From Gracilimonas sp046602855 (lineage in GTDB: Bacteria > Bacteroidota > Rhodothermia > Balneolales > Balneolaceae): 64,000 bases of DNA. The translations under genes were made by a program, and so were the position numbers. The stretch covers positions 620,001 to 684,000 of the forward strand of contig NZ_JBKINJ010000002.1 of assembly GCF_046602855.1 (NCBI RefSeq), in the 5' to 3' direction. The notes beneath the pieces are model-generated. The model was not told where the DNA came from. It ran no database searches and saw only the letters and a program-made list of their open reading frames with translations. This document shows positions 49,912 to 58,637 of the stretch, in pieces. Numbering within the stretch: position 1 is the first letter of the stretch; every line of letters starts with the position of its first letter.

Positions 49912-52632
49912 TTACTTCTTGTCTTTCATAGCGGGACGTTCGATGTATGGGATTCCGCTTTTGATCCATTTTGGAGCGTCTTTCCCTTTCAGGAAATGCT
50001 CATGCCATTGGAAAGCCCGGGTAGCGTAGTCGATACGGTTTTCCTCCCTGCGCAGGCCGTGATTTTCACCTTCGTAAACCAGCATTACATAGGGTTTCTC
50101 CATCCGGCGCATGGTATTGTACAGCTCTACTCCCTGATTGAAATCAACAGCTCCGTCCTCGGTTCCAAACTCAACCAGCAGCGGAGTTGTATTATCTTCC
50201 ATCTGGAAGATGGGGGAGTTCTCAATGAAATTTTCCCAATCATGCCAGTAAGGGTCCGGGAAACGGCCCTGACTCACTTCGAATATCTGAGCATCCGGAG
50301 TGCCTGAATTCCAATAAACGGAACCATACATGCTCACCATATTGGTAAGAGGAGCGCCTGCTACGGCAGAATTGAACATATCAGTTTGGGTGATGATGAA
50401 AGCCGTTTGATAAGCTCCCCATGAGTGACCTGTCAGTCCAATTTTGGTCTCGTCGATCATTCCGCTTTCTATAACTTTTTCTACGGCAGGCACTACACTT
50501 TCAACCGCTGAAACGCCGGGATCTCTAAGCACGTAATTTATGTCAGGCTCAAATACAAAATATCCTTCTGAAGAATACCGTCGCATATTATACGGGCTCG
50601 TCCGAGTTGGAATGCTATAATTATGCATGTTCTGTGAACGCAACTCATAGATGTACGTGATCATCGGGTATTTCTTGCCTTCCTCATAATTGGCGGGATA
50701 GAGTAATCGTCCCTGAAGCTTGTCTCCTCGGGCATTGGTAAAGGTGACCAGTTCGTCATCAGCCCAATAATATTCGTCTTGTTGAGTATTCGTGTTTGTA
50801 AGAGCTGTTGGATTCTCGAAATCGTAGTTCACATGATAGAAGTCTGGGGATTCCGTGGCGGATTCCATCATAAATACAAAATCATTGGTTGATTCTGCTT
50901 TATCCAGGCGACTGATCATTTTAGAGTCATAAATAAGTTCTGTTAACTGGTTTCGGTTATCAAGGCGCGCATAGCCACGGTCTTTGGTATAGTAACCATA
51001 CTTAGAAAAATAGATCGCTTCATTTTCAGATAGATGATCATCTTCATAATCGATCCTGTTTTGGCGATAGCGAATTTCGCTGGCCGTTCCATCGGTGAGC
51101 TTCTCATAGTTCTCTCCATTAGCCCAAATGCGGTACACATCAAATTCATCATAGACCAATAGCCAGTCATCGCCCTCTACCCACTGACCTGTGCCAAAGG
51201 GAGGAAAGTCTTCAGCGCCAAAAATAGCTTTATAATTTTGGAAACGTGTATCAATGTTACCGGTAATGTTCGTGTGTTTGTCGTTACCGATGTGGTAGGT
51301 AAACCAGTTGTTATCTTGGAAGTAGTAAATATATTCACCTCCCGGACTGCTATCCACATTTTCGTGGCGTTCCAGGATCATTTTACGATCGCCTGATTTT
51401 ACATTGATGACATATACATCATTCCATTCTTCGCGGAAAGCCGGTTCATAAGGATTTGGGTCGTAGCCTATAGCGTGTTCCTGATCACCGGTTAAAGAAA
51501 CGTTCTCGATCTGCTCGTCTTCAAGCTGCATAAATTCGTTATTATCAAGGTGCCAAGCTGAAAGGTAGTTAGCTTCTTTTAGCTGACTCTGTCTTACTTG
51601 CTGCTGCGGCTGAATTGGATCATCCTGCCAGTGCCAAACTTCCACATTGGTTGAATCCATTCCCTCATTCAATTTAGCTATAGCCGAGGTATCTTTAGGC
51701 TCTTCTTTTTCTAATTCCCATTCTTTGATTCCAAAAAATACCGTTTCGGCATCTTCAGCCCATTCAATACCTGCATGTTCAACGACCTTGAAATCTTCCG
51801 GCAGGGCATTGTTTTGGGTGTGATCGAAGACCTTTTGCGCAGAAGGTTTGGTTACGTCGGGATAGGCAAATACAATATGTGAATCACCTGTATGCACGGT
51901 ATCAGAGGTAGTTTTCATGAACGCCAATGCGCTTTTCTCCTCATGCCAGGTAAGTCCTTTGTATGCTTCCGTGTCACTGTCTAAAACTGAAATGCTGTTT
52001 GTACTCAGGTTTAAAAGCTGCACTCCATTTCCGAGTTTCTCATTGGCATCTATTACCACCGCGAGGTGAGTCCCGGCATCATTAAATCTAAAATCAGACA
52101 CATTTCCCATCAACTGATTGGTGCCGGTATTTAAATTCCGAATAACAATATCGGTACCACTCGTTTTTACTTCCTCGGCTTGATATTTTTTCATTACCAG
52201 GTGACTTCCGGATTCCGAGAATTCAAAATCCTGAATCGCTTTAAACGTATCCACTTTAGCAGAAGTGAGATTTACAAGCCCGAGATCATATTTAACACTC
52301 TTGTCATCTTTTTTTAGTTTTTCTTCTTCTTCCTCAGAAACACCTATCCGGAATGCAAACCATTTGCTGTCGTTTGAAAAAGTTGGCTGCGAGCTATACA
52401 TGAATTTATGCTCTTCTTCAGAATTCACCTTTATCAGCATTAGCCAGCCATCGCCTTCAACTAATGAAATCTGGTAGGCAAACCAGTTGCCGGCATCAGA
52501 TAAACTTGCAGCGTAGATTTGCTCCCATTGTGCGTAATCGGCCGGAGCAAGGTTCTTTTTTTGTGCTTTCAATGGAGAAGTCAGTAACAAAAGTACCGCT
52601 AATACACCGAATAGAGAGTTTTTTAGTGACAT
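49912..52632 (-). CDS. S9 family prolyl-oligopeptidase-like serine peptidase (secreted)
   Basis: A 906-residue exported protein: signal peptide ending PLKAQ, a long beta-propeller-type N-terminal region (about 30-630) and a C-terminal alpha/beta-hydrolase domain. Nucleophile Ser lies in GLTGHSWGAYQT, the acid in FGTEDGAVDF and the His in YEGENHGLR. It is longer than the island S9 enzyme (765). It probably cleaves peptides in the periplasm or outside the cell, and the adjacent symporter could take up products (inference). Confidence 0.88.
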   Translation of the reverse strand: MSLKNSLFGVLAVLLLLTSPLKAQKKNLAPADYAQWEQIYAASLSDAGNWFAYQISLVEGDGWLMLIKVNSEEEHKFMYSSQPTFSNDSKWFAFRIGVSEEEEEKLKKDDKSVKYDLGLVNLTSAKVDTFKAIQDFEFSESGSHLVMKKYQAEEVKTSGTDIVIRNLNTGTNQLMGNVSDFRFNDAGTHLAVVIDANEKLGNGVQLLNLSTNSISVLDSDTEAYKGLTWHEEKSALAFMKTTSDTVHTGDSHIVFAYPDVTKPSAQKVFDHTQNNALPEDFKVVEHAGIEWAEDAETVFFGIKEWELEKEEPKDTSAIAKLNEGMDSTNVEVWHWQDDPIQPQQQVRQSQLKEANYLSAWHLDNNEFMQLEDEQIENVSLTGDQEHAIGYDPNPYEPAFREEWNDVYVINVKSGDRKMILERHENVDSSPGGEYIYYFQDNNWFTYHIGNDKHTNITGNIDTRFQNYKAIFGAEDFPPFGTGQWVEGDDWLLVYDEFDVYRIWANGENYEKLTDGTASEIRYRQNRIDYEDDHLSENEAIYFSKYGYYTKDRGYARLDNRNQLTELIYDSKMISRLDKAESTNDFVFMMESATESPDFYHVNYDFENPTALTNTNTQQDEYYWADDELVTFTNARGDKLQGRLLYPANYEEGKKYPMITYIYELRSQNMHNYSIPTRTSPYNMRRYSSEGYFVFEPDINYVLRDPGVSAVESVVPAVEKVIESGMIDETKIGLTGHSWGAYQTAFIITQTDMFNSAVAGAPLTNMVSMYGSVYWNSGTPDAQIFEVSQGRFPDPYWHDWENFIENSPIFQMEDNTTPLLVEFGTEDGAVDFNQGVELYNTMRRMEKPYVMLVYEGENHGLRREENRIDYATRAFQWHEHFLKGKDAPKWIKSGIPYIERPAMKDKK

Positions 52633-52868
52633 TTTATAAATAATTTTATTTAATTGTTAACCGCTATTAAGCGACAGAAGCGGTCATGAATATGGCACTA
52701 GTGTACAAATAAGATTTACAAAAAATAAAAAAAGGTAGATTTTTTACAACAAACGGTACTAAATCATAGGCAATCCCAACTAATAAAGTTATTGAACTAT
52801 AAGAAATGGTATGTGATTTAGAGAATTAGTTAATTACACTCAAAAGATTTAAAGAAATAAAAACCACA

Positions 52869-53726
52869 ATGCCATATCATTTGGGGTGTTCAGTTTGGAG
52901 TCAACCGGAATGGAAGGGGGAGTTTTATACTGAAGATGCCAAACCACGTCAATTCCTTTCACAGTATGCCTCCGTTTTTAATGCGGTAGAGGGGAATTCG
53001 ACTTTTTATAACATCCCGGATGATTCTGTTGTAAAGAAATGGGGCGAACAAACTCCAAGGGACTTCAAGTTTTGCTTTAAGTTCCCAAAGCATATTACTC
53101 ATGAGAAACGAATGTATAACGTAAAGGGGGACGTGCTTGATTTTGTAAGGTTGTTTGAACCCATAAGAGAAAAGCTGGGGCCTTTCATGATACAGTTTCC
53201 TGAAAATTTTTCCCCAAAAGAGTTATACCGCCTTGAAGATGTCTTCTCAATACTGCCAAAAGCCTTTAGCTATTCAGTAGAAGTAAGGCATGAAGATTTT
53301 TTTGATCATGGAAGGAATGAGCGAAATCTGATCTCCTTGCTTAAAAGTTATGATGTGGATCGGGTCATATTCGATACGAGAAAGTTGCACTCTATGAAGG
53401 CAACCGAATCTTCAATTGCAGAAGCGCAAAAGAAAAAACCAAAGGTACCTGTACGTTTTGATACCACCGGAGCCCGGCCGGTGTTACGGTACGTGGGTTC
53501 AAATGACAAACTTAATAACGAACCCTATTTGAAAGAATGGGCCATCATTGTGGCAGAGTGGATAGGCGAGGGACTACACCCGTATGTGTTTATTCACTCA
53601 CCGGATCGGGTATCACAGGCTGAATTGTGTCGTTACTTTCATGAATTGTTATCTGAATTGGTTGAATTACCCCTTCTTCGGGAATGGCCGGTAAATAAAC
53701 AGGATACTCAGTTAGGATTATTCTGA
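52869..53726 (+). CDS. DUF72 family protein
   Basis: A 285-residue TIM-barrel-like protein: GCSVWSQPEWKGEFY near the start, the signature EGNSTFYNIPDD, FKFCFKFPKHITHEKR, and VEVRHEDFFDHGRNE, matching DUF72 (YecE-like). The function is unknown; no signal peptide. Confidence 0.92.
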   Translation: MPYHLGCSVWSQPEWKGEFYTEDAKPRQFLSQYASVFNAVEGNSTFYNIPDDSVVKKWGEQTPRDFKFCFKFPKHITHEKRMYNVKGDVLDFVRLFEPIREKLGPFMIQFPENFSPKELYRLEDVFSILPKAFSYSVEVRHEDFFDHGRNERNLISLLKSYDVDRVIFDTRKLHSMKATESSIAEAQKKKPKVPVRFDTTGARPVLRYVGSNDKLNNEPYLKEWAIIVAEWIGEGLHPYVFIHSPDRVSQAELCRYFHELLSELVELPLLREWPVNKQDTQLGLF

Positions 53727-53729
53727 TTT

Positions 53730-54356
53730 TTACTCAATTATACCCATGTAGGCCACGCTATTTACATAGGGTTTACTTTCGAGAAGTGTAATGATCTCAT
53801 CCTCATCATTTGTGCCGGTAAGTATCACGGCAGCTCTTCGTCCTTGATTAAGTGTATTAAATTTCAAATTCTGATACTGGCCTATGATACGGTCTGCATC
53901 TTTTATGGCAGCATTATCTTCCAATATTACAAATACGACTTGATACTGATCTTTGAATTTAAAATCGCTGATGAGATCAGGGTCTATACTTTGCAAAGAA
54001 ATGTCGGTTAGAGGAGCCGTTCCGCCGGATTCAGATTTAAGATATGAAGCTTCGTTGATCACCATCTTGACCGTTTCATTTTTTTGTAGAGATCGTATAT
54101 CGTCTTTTTCAGGATGATTTTCGATGATCATAACCACATTTTCAAACTCACTTTGCTTGATCTGCAATCCAAGTGAGTGTAGCTCCTTTTGAATGAATGA
54201 CAACGTTGTTGTATCGTTAAAAACGACCTGTAGTTGACCCTCAGCTAGTTTATACTGTCCGCTTTGGAGCTTATTCAACTCAGAAGTGTCAATAACTTGA
54301 GCCTGAATAACAAACAGAGGAAGGATGGTGAATAAAAAAATTAAAAGCGATCTCAT
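53730..54356 (-). CDS. Hypothetical secreted protein
   Basis: A 208-residue protein with a signal peptide ending VIQAQ and a mixed alpha/beta body without a recognised domain. Two repeated units of about 75 residues may exist (LSFIQKELHSLGLQIKQSEF and later VILTGTNDEDEIITLLESK), but similarity is weak. The gene converges with DUF72 (3-base gap). Confidence 0.72.
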   Translation of the reverse strand: MRSLLIFLFTILPLFVIQAQVIDTSELNKLQSGQYKLAEGQLQVVFNDTTTLSFIQKELHSLGLQIKQSEFENVVMIIENHPEKDDIRSLQKNETVKMVINEASYLKSESGGTAPLTDISLQSIDPDLISDFKFKDQYQVVFVILEDNAAIKDADRIIGQYQNLKFNTLNQGRRAAVILTGTNDEDEIITLLESKPYVNSVAYMGIIE

Positions 54357-54494
54357 GGTATGATTGATTGATGAAAAACCCGTTTCTATAAATAAAAGTA
54401 ATTTAGCTCTAAAATATGAAGAAATTGATGTGTTGGATTTTAAGTTTCAAACTTCGTTCTTGAATAGATAAATTTTTTCTATAAAACAACTGGT

Positions 54495-55397
54495 ATGGCA
54501 AAATACGACGTGATCATTCTGACAGATTCAAGGTATGTTGACCCTGAAGATCCTGATCAATACACTCAAAATATCCTGACAGAAGATAGTTTGGTCAGAA
54601 AGGCTTTGGAAGAGAAAGGTTTTATCGTTGAAAGAAGATCCTGGTCCGACCCTGAATTTGAGTGGAAAGAGACGTTATCCGTTTTATTCCGTACCAATTG
54701 GGATTATTTTGATCGCTTTGCAGAGTTTTATGCCTGGACAAAAAGAATTTCAGATCACACACAATTTATTAATTCCATCGATCTTTTGAACTGGAATATA
54801 GACAAGCATTACCTGGAAGATCTTGGTAATAAAAAGGTGCCGATCATCCCGACCCGTTTCATTCCGCGCGGTTCATTATTGACGCTGAGTGAACTGCATA
54901 ATTTAACGGGGTGGAATCACACTGTGGTAAAGCCGGCTATCGGTGGTGCAGCAAGGCATACTTTTCAGATCACTCAACGTACTATGAATGAAGTTGAGGA
55001 GCACCTGAAACCACTAATGAAAGAAGAGGATTTCATGCTGCAGCCTTTTCAATATTCAATTCCTGATGAAGGCGAGGTCTCCTTGATGATATTTGGAGGA
55101 GCCTACAGTCATGCCGTACTTAAAAAAGCCAAAGCCGGTGATTTTCGGGTGCAGGATGATTTTGGTGGAACCGTTCATGATCATATAGCTTCAAAAGAAG
55201 AGATCGAACTGGGTTTACAGGCGGTGGAGGCCTGTCCCGAAAAACCGGCTTATGCCCGTGTAGATATCATGAAAGACAATGATGGCAATCTGGCGGTTTC
55301 AGAACTTGAGCTTATTGAACCTGAATTATGGTTCAGGAGGAAGCCGGAATCAGCCAAGATGATGGCTGAGGCTGTAGTTGATCGTTTACAACAATAA
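54495..55397 (+). CDS. ATP-grasp family protein
   Basis: A 300-residue cytoplasmic protein resembling the RimK/prokaryotic glutathione synthetase ATP-grasp fold: VVKPAIGGAARHTFQI forms the ATP loop, FMLQPFQYSIPDEGEVSLM and FGGAYSHAVLKKAKAGDFRV the middle, and YARVDIMKDNDGNLAVSELELIEPE split over the metal-binding end. It should ligate a carboxylate to an amine using ATP. Substrate unknown. Confidence 0.85.
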   Translation: MAKYDVIILTDSRYVDPEDPDQYTQNILTEDSLVRKALEEKGFIVERRSWSDPEFEWKETLSVLFRTNWDYFDRFAEFYAWTKRISDHTQFINSIDLLNWNIDKHYLEDLGNKKVPIIPTRFIPRGSLLTLSELHNLTGWNHTVVKPAIGGAARHTFQITQRTMNEVEEHLKPLMKEEDFMLQPFQYSIPDEGEVSLMIFGGAYSHAVLKKAKAGDFRVQDDFGGTVHDHIASKEEIELGLQAVEACPEKPAYARVDIMKDNDGNLAVSELELIEPELWFRRKPESAKMMAEAVVDRLQQ

Positions 55398-55415
55398 AGC
55401 GTTTGTTAAGCTCAT

Positions 55416-56153
55416 CTAGTTGTTGAACTCCTTAACGTAAGATCGGATCCGTTCTGCATTGATGCCCAGATCACCGCGCCCTATACGTGATTTGGAACGG
55501 ATATCTATACGACTGCCGGTTTCAGTGGTATCAACCCTGATGACCACATCGTCTATAAAGCCATACCAAGGCAATTTCTCGTATGCTTCAATCTTGCCCT
55601 CCTCTCGGCTCTCATTAACTAAAGTCCAGGGCATATCTTTTGCTGTGTCCAAGGCTTTATTATACGCCTCATCATAACTTAACGAGGTTTCAATAGGGGA
55701 AATATCCGGATAAAAAGATTTTTGAGTTTCAGCAGGTCCGTCCTCAAATATATATTCGTGTGCATTAGGCGCGTCTACCCTCAGAGGGATGATCTCATCA
55801 AATTGAGGAGGATGCACAGTATCTGTGGTAATGTCGTGAATAGGCGGGTAACCCTTTTGGATCTCTAAATACCAATATCCAATATTGACCAATGCAATGA
55901 TCGCTAGCCCGATACCAAAGGTACCTGCAATAGTCTGATTTTTCGTGCGATCAGGGATCTTAAAAAAACCAATGGCAGAAATTAGACCGCCAAGAATAGC
56001 TACTCCGGTACCCCAGGGAATGATGCTAAAACCAAATCCAAATGACCACCAACCCCACTGATATCCGTAACCGGAAAGAATTACGGTTAATCCTCCAATT
56101 ATAGCAAGAGTGGTTCCGCTAATTATGAGCCGGTTTCCTGTGTGATTAGTCAT
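55416..56153 (-). CDS. DUF1499 domain membrane protein
   Basis: A 245-residue protein with three N-terminal membrane helices (about 10-30, 35-62, 72-95) and a C-terminal DUF1499 domain (about 118-243) including LPWYGFIDDVVIRVD and RIDIRSKSRIGRGDLGINAERI. No function is established. Confidence 0.85.
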   Translation of the reverse strand: MTNHTGNRLIISGTTLAIIGGLTVILSGYGYQWGWWSFGFGFSIIPWGTGVAILGGLISAIGFFKIPDRTKNQTIAGTFGIGLAIIALVNIGYWYLEIQKGYPPIHDITTDTVHPPQFDEIIPLRVDAPNAHEYIFEDGPAETQKSFYPDISPIETSLSYDEAYNKALDTAKDMPWTLVNESREEGKIEAYEKLPWYGFIDDVVIRVDTTETGSRIDIRSKSRIGRGDLGINAERIRSYVKEFNN

Positions 56154-56220
56154 ATATGAACCTTTAATTAATGTGAATGGTCACTGCACCAATATACATT
56201 AAATTTGAAGGGATTGGTTT

Positions 56221-56259
56221 AAAAACAAAAGCCTCACGCTACTATAAGCATGAGGCTCT
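56221..56259 (-). terminator. Rho-independent terminator after adk
   Basis: AGCCTCACGC (56230-56239) pairs with GCATGAGGCT (56248-56257), with one mismatch; on the minus strand a T-rich run follows. It lies 27 bases beyond the adk stop and ends the rplS-adk transcript. Confidence 0.85.
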
Positions 56260-56286
56260 TAAAATTGATTAATTTATGAAGAGATC

Positions 56287-56841
56287 TTACTTCAAGGTGC
56301 TTTTAATGCGGTTAAAGATCTCATCAATCGTTCCGAGTCCATTCACTTCATGAACTTTACCTTGCTTTTGGTAATGGTCAAGAACAGGCTTGGTTTCCTT
56401 GCGGTATACCTTCAGACGCGTTTTTACTTTTTCTTCTGTGTCATCGGCCCGGCCTTCGCCTCTTGAAAGAATGCGTTTAACGAGTTCTTCTTCAGGTACG
56501 GAAAGGGAGATGAAAGCGTCCAAAGTGTCATCATTATCCTTCAAATACTCATCAAAAGCTTCAGCCTGAGCAACGGTTCTCGGAAAGCCATCAAGGATGT
56601 ACCCATCATCATACTTCTCCTTTGAGAGCTCATCAGCCACAAGGTCTACAACTGTTTCGTCCGGCACCAGTTCACCATTATCCAATATAGACTTAACCTT
56701 GAGGCCCAGGGGCGTTTCGTTCTTAATGGCTGCACGGAAAATATCGCCTGTGGATAATTGTGGAATATTGAATTCATCCTGCAGTTTTTTGGCCTGAGTT
56801 CCTTTACCTGCACCGGGCGGTCCGAATAAAATGATGTTCAT
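56287..56841 (-). CDS. adk: Adenylate kinase
   Basis: A 184-residue short-form adenylate kinase (AMP + ATP to 2 ADP). P-loop GPPGAGKGTQ at residues 7-16; AMP-binding STGDIFRAAI and DGFPRTVAQAE; and RGEGRADDTEEKVKTRLKVY in the shortened LID region, with no zinc Cys cluster. It follows rplS after 149 bases on the minus strand. Confidence 0.96.
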   Translation of the reverse strand: MNIILFGPPGAGKGTQAKKLQDEFNIPQLSTGDIFRAAIKNETPLGLKVKSILDNGELVPDETVVDLVADELSKEKYDDGYILDGFPRTVAQAEAFDEYLKDNDDTLDAFISLSVPEEELVKRILSRGEGRADDTEEKVKTRLKVYRKETKPVLDHYQKQGKVHEVNGLGTIDEIFNRIKSTLK

Positions 56842-56876
56842 GAGAAAATTATGTTTTCTGATTTAGATCGATATGT

Positions 56877-56897
56877 GTCTGACCTGTCAGGTCAGAC
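56877..56897. repeat. Perfect palindromic hairpin between rplS and adk
   Basis: GTCTGACCT and AGGTCAGAC form a 9-bp stem around a 3-base loop, without a T-run. Palindromes with ACCTGTCAGGT are common intergenic elements in Bacteroidota-type genomes. Confidence 0.6.
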
Positions 56898-56990
56898 AAA
56901 GACATGAGCGATCTCTGTAGCTGACATAATTATATCACCTCATAAATGAGACCGCTGTCAGTAAAAGGGTCAGAAATGTAATCAGAATGA

Positions 56991-57341
56991 TTACTTCTTG
57001 ACTTCCTTATCCTTGATACGAGCTGCTTTACCGCGCAGTTCTCTCAGGTAGAATAATTTAGAACGTCTGACCTTACCTTTTTTCTTAACATCGATCTGAG
57101 CGATGAATGGAGAATTCAAAGGGAAAACACGCTCAACACCGACGTTACTGCTGATTTTGCGCACAGTAAAAGTCTTGTTTGGGCCGCTTCCACGTTCGGA
57201 AAGAACAATGCCTTCATACTGCTGAATACGTTCTTTCTCACCCTCACGAACACGATAGTGTACATTGACCGTGTCGCCTGCAGTAAAGTGAGGAACATCC
57301 TCGTTTATAAGGCTTTGCTCTACAAGTTTTAGCTTATCCAT
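56991..57341 (-). CDS. rplS: 50S ribosomal protein L19
   Basis: A 116-residue ribosomal protein with FTAGDTVNVHYRVREGEKER, QQYEGIVLSERGSG-type and LRELRGKAARIKD sequence at the C-terminus. It lies in the standard rpsP-rimM-trmD-rplS order. Confidence 0.97.
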   Translation of the reverse strand: MDKLKLVEQSLINEDVPHFTAGDTVNVHYRVREGEKERIQQYEGIVLSERGSGPNKTFTVRKISSNVGVERVFPLNSPFIAQIDVKKKGKVRRSKLFYLRELRGKAARIKDKEVKK

Positions 57342-57355
57342 GATTTCTGATTTTT

Positions 57356-57376
57356 AACCTCCAATCAATGGAGGTT
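57356..57376 (-). promoter_or_regulatory. Hairpin upstream of rplS covering a GGAGG
   Basis: AACCTCC and GGAGGTT pair in a perfect 7-bp stem with a 7-base loop; on the minus strand GGAGG lies about 15 bases before the rplS start. It may sequester a ribosome-binding site or stabilise the trmD-rplS junction. No T-run follows, so it is not a terminator. Confidence 0.4.
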
Positions 57377-57382
57377 CAGTTA

Positions 57383-58078
57383 TTAATGTTCTTTCTTAAA
57401 TTTTTTGTACAGATCGTCTCTTCGTTCTTTTGTCTTTTTTAAAGACTGCTCATGCTTCCATTCTTCAACTTTTTTGTGGTCGCCGGAAAGCAGTACGTCA
57501 GGTACTTTTAAACCTTTGAATTCTGAAGGCCGGGTATATACCGGCGCTTCCAGCAATCCATCCTGAAATGAATCATTCAATGCACTTCCCACATCTCCCA
57601 ACACACCGGGAAGAAGCCGGACTATAGCATCGGTTATTGCTAAAGCCGGGATCTCACCTCCCGAAAGCACATAATCACCAATGGAAAATTCCCTGGTGAT
57701 CAATTCATCTCTTACACGCTGATCAACTCCTTTGTAATGCCCGCACAGGATAATGATGTTTTGTTTCATAGAAAGTGCATTGGCATCTCCCTGTACAAAT
57801 ACATCGCCATCGGGTGCCGTAAATATGATCTCATCATACTCACGTTCGGTCTGGAGTTTCTCGATACAGCTAAAAATCGGCTGTGGAGTTAACACCATTC
57901 CGGGCTCTCCGCCATAAGGATAATCATCTATTTTATTGTGTTTGTCTTCGGTATGATCCCGAAGGTCGTGCACATGGATTTCAGCCAGGTTTTTGTCGAT
58001 GGCCCGCTTTACAATACTGTGGTTGAGCGGACTCTCTAAGAGGGCGGGAACAGCGGATATGATATCGATTCTCATCAT
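57383..58078 (-). CDS. trmD: tRNA (guanine-N1)-methyltransferase TrmD
   Basis: A knotted SPOUT methyltransferase that makes m1G37 in tRNAs. The start is ATG 58078 or the adjacent ATG 58075 (MRIDIISAVPALLE); the longer frame to 58153 overlaps rimM. Motifs: GGEPGMVLTPQPIF, ILCGHYKGVDQRV and the knot sequence YVLSGGEIPALAITDA. About 231 residues. It follows rimM directly, with 1 base between. Confidence 0.95.
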   Translation of the reverse strand: MMRIDIISAVPALLESPLNHSIVKRAIDKNLAEIHVHDLRDHTEDKHNKIDDYPYGGEPGMVLTPQPIFSCIEKLQTEREYDEIIFTAPDGDVFVQGDANALSMKQNIIILCGHYKGVDQRVRDELITREFSIGDYVLSGGEIPALAITDAIVRLLPGVLGDVGSALNDSFQDGLLEAPVYTRPSEFKGLKVPDVLLSGDHKKVEEWKHEQSLKKTKERRDDLYKKFKKEH

Positions 58079-58079
58079 A

Positions 58080-58619
58080 TCAAATACCCTCCAGCTCGTC
58101 AAGATTCTGGCAATAGATGCTTCCATCGCGGGTGTCTCGCACAAAGTGTTCAATGTAAGGAATGAGTCGGCTGCCCGAGGTGGTTGCTACCACTAATATG
58201 GGGTGAGCCGGATTCTCCATTACATCTATCACAAGGCCAAGCGATTCATTCTGATCATTGAATACTTCATGGTCGATCAGGGAATTATCGGTTTGGCTGC
58301 TGTCGTCTGAGAGTAAGTCGGCATTTTCTGCTTCCAGAAAGATGCCTTTCCCTTTCAGGGCTTCAGCGGCTGTGCGATCAGCGATATGGTCAAATTGTAC
58401 AAAGAACGAAAATTTATTTCTCTTACCTTCAACCCGGAAATCTGTGATGCGGGCAGGGATAAAATCGCCACGGTCGTTTCGCAAGTACACCAGAGTGAGA
58501 TCTTCTACTTTGGCAGGATCATCGACGTCAAAGAAAACCCTGAGGTTGCCTTCGAGTCCATGGGAGCGTTCAACATGCCCCACCTGAACAAAATCCGGTG
58601 TAATGGCGTCCTGATTCAT
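58080..58619 (-). CDS. rimM: 16S rRNA-processing protein RimM
   Basis: A 179-residue assembly factor for the 30S head, binding S19. The N-terminal domain begins with VGHVERSHGLEGNLRVFF and the PRC-like C-terminal domain has GLVIDVMENPAHPILVV and LIPYIEHFVRD. It lies 18 bases after rpsP. Confidence 0.93.
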   Translation of the reverse strand: MNQDAITPDFVQVGHVERSHGLEGNLRVFFDVDDPAKVEDLTLVYLRNDRGDFIPARITDFRVEGKRNKFSFFVQFDHIADRTAAEALKGKGIFLEAENADLLSDDSSQTDNSLIDHEVFNDQNESLGLVIDVMENPAHPILVVATTSGSRLIPYIEHFVRDTRDGSIYCQNLDELEGI

Positions 58620-58637
58620 AGGCGCCGGATAGTTTGA

